DNA of 62,485 bases from Lentimicrobiaceae bacterium (GTDB taxonomy: Bacteria > Bacteroidota > Bacteroidia > Bacteroidales > JAGNHN01), in the NCBI GenBank assembly GCA_018001695.1, contig JAGNHN010000015.1, forward strand, positions 1 to 62,485. The letters are read 5' to 3'. Of the stretch, positions 45,901 to 49,963 are shown in pieces (the first letter of the stretch is position 1; each line of letters opens with the position of its first letter). Under the pieces are notes generated by a model. It made no database searches and was not told where the DNA came from. It saw only the letters and a list, made by a program, of their open reading frames with translations. Made by a program: the position numbers and the translations under genes.

Positions 45901-48154
45901 TGTTGAGATCCTTGCCAGCAGTGCAGTGATCTGCGACGGCGACGATGTTACACTGACAGCTACAGGAGCTGCTACCTATGTATGGAGCACAGGTGCTACA
46001 ACGGCTTCCATCACAGAAAGCCCGTCTGTTACCACTACCTATACTGTAACTGGTACCAGCTCAGCCGGATGTACGAACACAGCTTCTGTGACCATTACAG
46101 TCAATCCGGTTCCGGTGGTTGCTATCAATCCTGTTGCTGCTACCATCTGTGCTGGTGACGATGTAGATCTGACAGCCAGTGGCGCAACCAGCTACGTATG
46201 GAGTACAGGTGCTACCACAGCTATGATCAATGTTGTTCCTGGTGTTACCACGACTTACACAGTCACAGGTACAACAGCAGGTTGCACTGCAGTGGCCAGC
46301 ATGACCGTAACGGTGAATCCGTTGCCGGTTGTCGCGGTTACCCCGGCTGCTCCTGCTATCTGTGCCGGTGGCAATGTTGACCTGACCGCCAGCGGAGCTG
46401 CAAGCTACGTATGGAGCACAGGTGCTACCACAGCCTTGATCAATGTCGCTCCGACAGCTACCACTACTTATACTGTAACAGGTACCACAAATGGTTGCAC
46501 CGCCGTTGGCACTGTGACCGTGACCGTGAACCCGCTGCCCACTGTAACTGTGACCCCGGCTGCCCCGGCTATCTGCCTCGGCGGAACGGCTACCCTCACA
46601 GCCAATGGTGCTGCCAGCTATGTATGGAGCACGGGTGCTACCACAGCTGCCATCAATGTGACACCGTTGGTAACGACTACCTACACGGTTACGGGAACCA
46701 GCGCTGCTGGCTGTACCAGCGTAGCTACCGTAACGGTAACTGTCAATACGCCTCCGGTTGTTGACCTGGGTGCTGACAAGACCATCACCATTGGTGACAA
46801 TGTAACCCTTACCCCTGTTGTGACAGGTGGTTCAGGATCCTTCAGCTACGTATGGACACCTGGCGGTCAGACAACGGCCAGCATCAACGTGAGCCCGACT
46901 GCTACCACGCTGTATAGCGTTCTGGTAACAGATCTGGGTACAGGTTGCACAGCTACCGATAATGTCACTGTCAACGTGATCAGCGTGGTTGGTTCCATCA
47001 GTGGTAACATTACCTACCTGAACAGCGCTCTTACACCGATGAGCAATACTCCGGTTCAGTTGCTGCAGGGTAGCACTGTTGTTGCTACTACGACCACCAA
47101 TGCAATTGGTAACTACACCTTCAGCAGTGTCTACGCTGGTAGCTACGTTGTGAAGGCTGCTCCGAACAAACCTTGGGGCGGTGGTAACTCCAACGACGCT
47201 CTCCTCATCCTGAAGCATTTTGCTGTCAATCCGCCGCTCACAGGTCTGTACCTGAAAGCAGCTGACGTGAACGCTTCAGGTGTGGTCAACAGCTCCGATG
47301 CATTGCTCGTAGCACAGCGCTTCGTAACCCTGATTACCAGCTTCCCTGCAGGTGACTGGGTATCTGATGAGAACGTGGTGACCATCCCCGTAACAGGTGG
47401 CAATGTGGTGAATAACTTCAATGTCCTCTGCACCGGTGACGTCAACGGTTCCTTCACCCCGGCTGCCAAAGCTTCGGAAACGGTACAGGTTACCAACAAG
47501 GGTAGCAAGCAGGTAAGCTCCTACAGCAATGTTGAGCTTCCGATCTCAGTGACCAAGGATATGAGCGTTGGCGCAATCTCCCTGGTATTGAACTACCCCG
47601 TAAATGCACTCGAAGTGAACGATGTGGTACTCGGTGACAATGCCGGTTCCAAGGTCGTCTTCACCGACAACAACGGAGAACTCAGAATCTCCTGGTACAA
47701 TACGAATGCCCGTCAGATGAGGGCTGGCGATGCCATGATCGTGCTGAAAGTTCGCGTAAAGGATATTGATCAGGATGTGATCGAAATCCGTAGCACGGAA
47801 GAAAGCCAGATCGGCGATGCTTATGCCCAGGTCTACAGCTATGTTGAACTCACTGTGCCGAAGCTGGTTGTGATGAGCAACGACTTCAGCATCAGCAACT
47901 TCCCGAATCCTTTCAAGGGTAGCACTCAGTTTGAGTACAACCTGCCCGAAAACGGAACCGTGATGCTGCGCGTGTTCAATATGCTGGGTGAACAAGTTGC
48001 TGTTCCTGTCAACAACCAGGTTCAGGAAGCTGGTACCTACTCGCTGACCTTCGATGCCACCAACCTCGTAACAGGTGCTTACACCTATCGTTTCGAAGTC
48101 ATGGGCGCAACCCGTCAGTTCTCAAGGACCGGTACCCTTGTGATCACCAAGTAA
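33902..48154 (+). CDS. Giant (~4750 aa) secreted repeat protein with cohesin-like and dockerin-like domains and T9SS type A domain
   Basis: The start at 33902 gives a signal peptide (MKTRFMLLRTVLTVFTMLFM, cleaved near LLAQ); ATGs at 33827-33857 are also possible. The first ~200 mature residues form a lectin/MAM-like domain (FEDFEGGDGGWVTGSSS to AFDDVLVYEP, nt ~33990-34580). A very long series of Ig/PKD-like repeats follows. A cohesin-like domain is at nt ~39600-40010 (ISIPIYVEKFDS, LTLEYDETIMTFVGW). Near the end come six ~72-aa repeats (45467-46756), a CnaB/carboxypeptidase-regulatory-like domain (~46985-47175), a dockerin-like segment (~47170-47330: SNDALLILKHF, ADVNASGVVNSSDALLVAQR) and a second cohesin-like domain (~47510-47860). 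The type A sorting domain (ISNFPNPFKGSTQFEYNL to GTLVITK) ends it. It is probably a surface adhesin or scaffold. Strong codon bias creates long antisense open frames that are not genes. Confidence 0.92.
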   Translation: MKTRFMLLRTVLTVFTMLFMAAGLLAQQPGQLYFEDFEGGDGGWVTGSSSVVNNWAYGDPNGMHVQNAYSGTMCWHNGIVQNKQWAPNEVSWVTSPKFDFSAVPVDPVFRMALTTWSFVLGNGLSLYYSTDSVNWYIVGSISDPNWYNTPVMNVLGGNGWSDSLTNFNPVKGAWGQYEHTLNGLGGEEAVWLRVYFSGYYPYNFTKNGNTFGESAFDDVLVYEPFNAQIVDLSTHSSVTDFVIMKGQCIDLGIDTGGYVPPVSIAWNTGQTGQPISVCPTATTTYTATVTDASKGVVVISATVVVVDTLTVAAEYDGYTVCDTASTILYAFPNGGTPPYTFAWSPTDSLSPTNAAVVVTTTHTSKIYSVTVTDANGFTAVDQVDVTVVSGYPFVDIVPNVADVCMGDSVQITAYGGMSYLWTSLPVGAYISNPTAANPFVIPFSTTTPTRFYCQITSPCGTATALIDVGTKAKPAVPTFTLSIDTVCIDGPAVNVAANSTFSPLGGTLQGDFPEFNDGLFYPGIAGVGTHYITYTVQALNGCTNFATETIVVDTVPFITIAGDDSACAGEVLNYTYTVVPGYVYNVNVVGGTLLSYAGGNISVQWGAAGAGQIQILVTNSASGADCDNYFTYDVEVLPLPVPDIYVAPGVLVTTTLEYCEGETDVLTAYPGLLGVGFGPWRYDWYVDGGLYASNQQSITNSAVYKATPWQVVVSVYDSSTTCSANDTIYVRVYKNPAPVIQWGSVTDTAFLCHDECIDIFENVGTYTSYVWVDEYANALGTGNDSIVLCGSNYSAAGDTFKIYVTAGENGCYTTDSMYVVVWPQPEIFNIVPNGTVDFCWNTSGPAIGVDSSIVGVTYELFRSPATLVNTLGGTGSPITFGNYNIPGNYYVVATDNLTGCKDTMNGVATLVSDTIKIRINSEYDWVCEEFTSRMTFEFLSDTTGYGPWTLDWEPDARITPDGYGAIIARPLVTTDFTLVVTGADPLCQATDTFNLVVRDAPDVALNTSFASTPGDTSICLGSSIDLVASWTLGAGSTITNVVWDPTTELVNNGFNQTTASATVTPTAARTYVVLVYDENGCRGTDTVNVTVNNSPIVNINNNVPASLCPGYDTVLTANVTFGTGPYSYIWSTTATTPSITVSPVVTTSYTVTVYDSTLMCYGTASITVQVFDPPTIDMNGPLQSCDWGELNFNPTITTSSSLVSTIWTQAVGNPQVLTIANTANPVVVLNGVATGNYKFYLTVTDVNGCVATDSLEAFISGGVSISAGPDEYICEGTTVTLAGQGGGTYEWYNAPGYNIANRIAQTALINVTPDTTTTYYLRVNNDSCGVATSQVTVYVHPATPVFFDGLATSYCEVDAPITLTNVTPVGGTFSGEGVNPVTGVFDPDSVTTLNVPITIMYSYNDSSAYPTYPVCTYTHSVQTIVYTTPVVTIGSLLPVCADAPAFPMTNFLGLPVGGTYTVNGVVATTFNPGAGAGTFTIKYYYTDPVTTCDDSASTTFVVNPLPVKYSLTAVSPTDGNYFCDGDSATLTLSGSELGVTYYLYAKLSPSAPFQNLVSLAGTGSPLTIGEFASEGFYYLLAINNTTLCQAIASDTLQLFERELPQVYNVLIENFGHYCAGGACLAAPCNGVNISMFSTNSEDKYYLYRTGNATPVSVMNGSVPSGSGKTFPGGPFTVAGEYYVIAIDTTSPAMCPREMANRVTITIDPVPVAKTITVPALCHCPGAGTPITVVSTEVGVDYVLYFGGVAIDTITGDGNNLSFAPVSAVGVYNVVGIKYNTYTTCVADMLNTVTVCQYEYVTITGVTFPDLNPATPLNVDLNGGDILTFTATATGDFPAPGYQWQLNTGSSWVNIPSATNPVLNVGPVVYPTMKNYKYRLILTGYCNADTSDVYTLIVRPDVNVYAGNPYSKSLQDEQCANTISIPIYVEKFDSISSISLTLEYDETIMTFVGWSGTHSAFPGLIAGNPVAGKVSISWFSLSQSSVGDTVLTYLDFVMPNTGGFSTLEWDELTPGACQITSLNYNIDATYFDGSITGWSLPVPNANIFPNPICEGDPLYLTSNPYTAYSSLGANSVVWMGPNAFVSTQNNDTIPNVPLAAAGDYVLTVIDPHGCQRDTTITVVVNPLPIVYNVTGGGAACVGSAVEIGLDDSEVGIEYTLMYMGSPYYVTGYGYYTVMGTGSAVTFGPVTLGNQILGSATFTVHAVNVTTGCDIPMNGDATVIINATPFQFNVRVVDEGFHVVVGDYCQGGIGLPVKVMGSQPGVRYYLYYDPFCCACGNTIVDSLNGTGSAITFANQTAEGYYYVIAKNLTTGCEIEMFNCVQILINPLPIAAIAGDSEICYGDTTSFNISFTQGKAPFVVTVNGVTYSGITTNPYTIYVHPTGTTTYTLSFVSDANGCVGTFSGSATVTVNPLPVVTVGSNSPKCVGETLNLYGNMTNTPDIIGYEWSGPDGFVSTVKDPVIANAQLVNSGVYYLTVTDAKGCKNFYSTTVVINPLPVAIATAYPIELCVGEEFCLSGHNSSSAAGITSYYWSGPNGFTYNQGDTCIASATLAMSGVYYLTVGDANGCVNDTMVTVTVRPLPVAAISGDTEICVGECTQLIATGGVSYLWSNSMTNDTINVCPTDTTTYYVTVTNQYGCTDEEMITVNVNPLPVKYELTRDGIYCFGCDGIPVNLLGSQVGVTYTLYIDGVAHATLAGTGSPLYWGDLEIPGVYTVQGVVNATGCSNWMLNSITINLRPAPTVRFISDLDVCADECEDLVVELKGLPPFTVHYDDGTIAVFNVADLTLVGPETYQYTINICGSSAPATVGINLVEDAVCFHPGDTAIITVLPLPTPYDVTGGGYYCNIGINVGLAGSQVGVKYILYANGVSTGDTVLGTGVAISFGGQTQLGQYTVLAVNLTTGCDRWMNNYVTITSGNLPQVFTVTGTGPYCAGDSTAIGLNGSQTGVTYMLLLNGISTGKYVAGTGAAISFGYVTAVGIYTVQGIDDVTTCIAPMNGQVIVSIKPLPTATISGDANICKGDNTTLTVVFTGKAPFSFSLYNGVTTTTYTTSLYVWTVSVSPTQTRTYTITNVSDDNYCSNVGAGSATVVVNVPTKYTITGGGTYCEGGAGMVVGLNGSEVGVNYELRRNNAPMVPPVVLAGTGGTLNFGLQTLAGIYNVVATQVSTGCTETMNGTVTISINPLPTAMNVTGGDSCCLGCTVIFLGLDSTEPNSHIRYELWLNGTKYINPLFPPKYGTGAAIEWGYMTQAGTYTILAVNELTGCQRFMNGSAVAYFFPVPEGNLTGTDTICAGESTDLTITFTAGTPPYKVYVYNNDTLYFDNIMSNTFTFPTGPLAAGVHTYSLVQIADAVCYNFINSSVNIVVNALPTVYVEPMAPLCVDAPADTLDYGMPSGGTFLVNGVPSLFFDPAVLGVGTHTVVYEYTDSYGCSNSYSTTREVYELPVCTFVGGTYCVDAQPFMLYGSPAGGSFSGVGVSGGMFYPAVAGVGTHAVTYTYTDPQTGCTCVSVDDIIVIDLPNVSFTGLVGPYCVNSAAVTMVGSPVGGVFSGPGVTGNTFNPATAGVGTHIITYSYVAGVCSNTATDTVIVRPLPLEMPMSGGGRVCEYTNQNVGMGNTQAGIEYTLYVDGNSLGQTITGNGTAMSFGSQSIPGAYTVYAYDPITGCGKFLASSVSISWIPLPTVSINGGGSYCSGDPVNITFNFTGNPPFTLLYSAGGGIITASNINTYSYSITLNPTSSIVVDAISIIDDTCYNDGPSVNVFVLSPAAAYNVTGSGSYCAGQGGLVVGLDGSETTVAYQLYKDGLAVGAPVAGTGSALSFGLQTAGTYTVVANGTTSCATTMTGSAVIVENPVPVVDILPSSASICPGENVNLTASGASSYLWSTGATTAMINVVPAATTTYTVTGTNSFGCTATADVTVTVNPAPVVTIDPPVAVICDGQSVTLTASGAASYMWSTGGSTASITVNPAVTTAYTVTGTNSFGCYDEATVIVNVDVVPVVEILASSAVICDGDDVTLTATGAATYVWSTGATTASITESPSVTTTYTVTGTSSAGCTNTASVTITVNPVPVVAINPVAATICAGDDVDLTASGATSYVWSTGATTAMINVVPGVTTTYTVTGTTAGCTAVASMTVTVNPLPVVAVTPAAPAICAGGNVDLTASGAASYVWSTGATTALINVAPTATTTYTVTGTTNGCTAVGTVTVTVNPLPTVTVTPAAPAICLGGTATLTANGAASYVWSTGATTAAINVTPLVTTTYTVTGTSAAGCTSVATVTVTVNTPPVVDLGADKTITIGDNVTLTPVVTGGSGSFSYVWTPGGQTTASINVSPTATTLYSVLVTDLGTGCTATDNVTVNVISVVGSISGNITYLNSALTPMSNTPVQLLQGSTVVATTTTNAIGNYTFSSVYAGSYVVKAAPNKPWGGGNSNDALLILKHFAVNPPLTGLYLKAADVNASGVVNSSDALLVAQRFVTLITSFPAGDWVSDENVVTIPVTGGNVVNNFNVLCTGDVNGSFTPAAKASETVQVTNKGSKQVSSYSNVELPISVTKDMSVGAISLVLNYPVNALEVNDVVLGDNAGSKVVFTDNNGELRISWYNTNARQMRAGDAMIVLKVRVKDIDQDVIEIRSTEESQIGDAYAQVYSYVELTVPKLVVMSNDFSISNFPNPFKGSTQFEYNLPENGTVMLRVFNMLGEQVAVPVNNQVQEAGTYSLTFDATNLVTGAYTYRFEVMGATRQFSRTGTLVITK
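36376..45466 (+). repeat. Interspersed ~90-aa repeat family inside the giant gene
   Basis: At least 13 segments share the pattern Y-x-V-T-G-G-G-x-Y-C, then GSxxGVxYxLYxxG, GTGxxxxFG, GxYxVxA, TGC and MNG. Approximate starts in nt are 36376, 38415, 38715, 39035, 40277, 40580, 41860, 42400, 42665, 43190, 43460, 44680 and 45200. They are diverged from each other and alternate with other Ig-like types, such as GGTF-VNG-FDP-GTHTVVYEYTD modules near 37950-38400 and 44000-44670. The pattern points to old duplication within the gene. Confidence 0.7.
45467..46756 (+). repeat. Six tandem 71-72-aa Ig-like repeats in the giant gene
   Basis: Units begin at 45467, 45683, 45899, 46115, 46328 and 46541, with lengths of 216, 216, 216, 213, 213 and 216 bases. 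Each reads roughly VV-x-I-x-P-x5-IC-x-G-x-x-V-x-LTASGA, YVWSTGATTA-x-I-N-V, then TTTYTVTGT and TVTVNP-x-P. A seventh diverged unit follows from 46757. Shared protein sequence with many silent base differences suggests selection on the protein, with some recent copying. Confidence 0.92.
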
Positions 48155-48173
48155 GAAGGGTTCTTCTCAACGG

Positions 48174-48206
48174 AAAACGGCTGTCCTCAGGGCAGCCGTT
48201 TTTCGT
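48174..48206 (+). terminator. Rho-independent terminator after the giant gene, probably bidirectional
   Basis: AAACGGCTG (48175-48183) pairs with CAGCCGTTT (48193-48201), followed by T residues on the plus strand; the minus strand also shows a T-run after the stem. It lies 20 bases after the giant gene's stop and could also end transcripts from rsmG, which converges from the right. Confidence 0.88.
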
Positions 48207-48345
48207 TTATATACATCCCATTGGCAGAGACGTTTTCGCTGGTAAATGCCGACTTTTTCCAGAATACAAATTGCGCTATCTGGATATGGAATGACTGTGT
48301 TCAGATATTCGAATCGATCAGGAAATAGAATAATTGTAGTACTGT

Positions 48346-48969
48346 TTACAGGAAGAGATGGATAAGATACTTCTCATGGAAATATTCCTGGTTATACCAG
48401 TCAGAGATGGGAATCACCCTGGAATAATACGGTAGTTCATCCATTTCAGGCTGAATATTACCACCTTTCAGGTAGATAAGCCCTGAAGAACCATCCTGTT
48501 TTCGTGATGATTTTAGCAACGGACGGCTCCATATTATCATCTGGTCCAGTGACGCAACAGCGCGGGAAATCACAAAGTCATACTTATCCTTCAAGCCTTC
48601 TGCCCGGGTCCAAAGGGGGCTTATATTTCTGATCTGAAAGAAATCACGTGCGTTTTCTACTACTTTGATCTTCTTATGAATGGCATCTGCAAGTGTGAAA
48701 TCCGCTTCGGGAAACAAAATCGCAAGCGGCAGTCCGGGGAATCCTCCCCCGGTACCCAGATCCAGTATTTTACTGCCAGTTGGAAATGATATGTATTTTG
48801 CAATGCTCAGGGAGTGGAGAACATGATGCTCCAGGATATTGTCAATATCTTTGCGGGAGATGACGTTAATACGGGTGTTCCATTCCTGGTAGAAAGCTGG
48901 AAGCGCTGACAGGGTTTCGTATTGCCAGGGCGTAAGCGCTGGAAAATGATAGCGGATCAAGGATGACAT
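48346..48969 (-). CDS. rsmG: 16S rRNA (guanine(527)-N(7))-methyltransferase
   Basis: A 207-aa SAM-dependent methyltransferase that methylates G527 of 16S rRNA; loss can give low-level streptomycin resistance in other bacteria. The family opening FPALTPWQYETLSALPAFYQ (~9-28) is followed by EWNTRINVISRKDIDNI (~29-45), EHHVLHSLSIAK and the SAM-binding LDLGTGGGFPGLPLA (~69-83). VISRAVASLDQMIIW (~132-146) and LIYLKGG (~163) are conserved further on. Length is typical. Its start codon is one base from that of the divergent muramidase gene. A -7 box (48986-48993) lies inside the other gene's first codons. Confidence 0.96.
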   Translation of the reverse strand: MSSLIRYHFPALTPWQYETLSALPAFYQEWNTRINVISRKDIDNILEHHVLHSLSIAKYISFPTGSKILDLGTGGGFPGLPLAILFPEADFTLADAIHKKIKVVENARDFFQIRNISPLWTRAEGLKDKYDFVISRAVASLDQMIIWSRPLLKSSRKQDGSSGLIYLKGGNIQPEMDELPYYSRVIPISDWYNQEYFHEKYLIHLFL

Positions 48970-48970
48970 A

Positions 48971-49960
48971 ATGCTTAAATATATTCAAAGATACGTTTGG
49001 ATGCTTTGTAAACGGTATTGCGTGGCGGTGGTTTTATCGGTCTTTTGCCTATTTCTACCGTCGATACTAATTGGGCAGGAGAAGATCAGCAGAACGGCAT
49101 ACATAGAAAGATATGCAGCCATCGCCATGGAAGAAATGAGACTTCATGGAATACCTGCTAGCATTAAGCTTGCCCAGGCGCTTCTTGAAAGCGATGATGG
49201 CAACAGTCTGCTTGCCCGTAAAGCAAATAACCACTTTGGTATTAAATGTCATCAGGGCTGGGATGGGCCGGTGTTTCACAAGGATGATGATGAAAAAAAC
49301 GAATGCTTCAGAGGCTATAAGAACGCGGATCTTTCCTTCCGGGATCATAGTTACTTTCTGACCAGCAGGGCCCGCTATAAAGGCTTATTTTCGCTTCCAG
49401 TGCTCGACTATGAGGCTTGGGCCAAAGGCCTGAAGGAAGCTGGTTATGCCACAAATCCAAAATACGCGGAGATGCTTGTCAAAATAATCCGTGATAATGG
49501 TTTGGACCGATATGATACCTTGGTTTATCGTGGGCAGCCGATGGTGGTATTGGAAGACAAGGGTAGGGTGAAACGAAACAGGAGAGATCGCGAAGAGGAT
49601 TTTGACCCTGTTCAAATTGGCAATATCAGGGATGTGTTTCTGGAGAACCGTGTGAAATTTGTTATTGCAGGAGAGACAGAAACGTACAGGGATATCGCTG
49701 CATCCTTTGATCTGGCCTTCTGGATGATCCGGAAATTTAATGAAGTCACACGTACTGAGGAACCACGCGCAGGACAGCGGGTTTATATTGCCCCTAAGCG
49801 AAAAATGCATCCGAAGGAGCAGCACTATGCTACGGGAAAGGAAAGCCTGTATGATATCAGTATGCTCTATGCTGTTCGGGTAAAGCGGCTGGAAAAATAC
49901 AATCAGATGGAGCGCACGGCAGTGCCAGCTGCCGGAACACTTGTTCGACTCAGTCGTTAG
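48971..49960 (+). CDS. Secreted N-acetylglucosaminidase/muramidase (GH73) with LysM domains
   Basis: A 329-aa protein (319 aa if the ATG at 49001 is used, which gives a shorter signal peptide starting MLCKRYC). A hydrophobic stretch VAVVLSVFCLFLPSILIG precedes the mature part. The GH73 glucosaminidase domain spans ~40-190: YIERYAAIAMEEMRLHGIP, SIKLAQALLESDDGNSLLA with the catalytic Glu, NNHFGIKCHQGW, CFRGYKNADLSFRDHS and LKEAGYATNPKYAEMLVKII. Two LysM-like segments follow: FVIAGETETYRDIAASFDL (~233-251) and HYATGKESLYDISMLYAVR. The enzyme should bind and cut peptidoglycan, in cell-wall turnover or division. Gene order with rsmG is divergent. Confidence 0.93.
   Translation: MLKYIQRYVWMLCKRYCVAVVLSVFCLFLPSILIGQEKISRTAYIERYAAIAMEEMRLHGIPASIKLAQALLESDDGNSLLARKANNHFGIKCHQGWDGPVFHKDDDEKNECFRGYKNADLSFRDHSYFLTSRARYKGLFSLPVLDYEAWAKGLKEAGYATNPKYAEMLVKIIRDNGLDRYDTLVYRGQPMVVLEDKGRVKRNRRDREEDFDPVQIGNIRDVFLENRVKFVIAGETETYRDIAASFDLAFWMIRKFNEVTRTEEPRAGQRVYIAPKRKMHPKEQHYATGKESLYDISMLYAVRVKRLEKYNQMERTAVPAAGTLVRLSR
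48986..48993 (-). promoter_or_regulatory. Candidate -7 box (TATCTTTG) of rsmG
   Basis: A perfect TAnnTTTG on the minus strand, 17 bases before the rsmG ATG. No -33 TTG is seen at standard distance. A second perfect box on the plus strand (TACGTTTG, 48992-48999) overlaps it by two bases but lies too close to the muramidase start to serve the annotated codons. Confidence 0.5.
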
Positions 49961-49963
49961 TTC

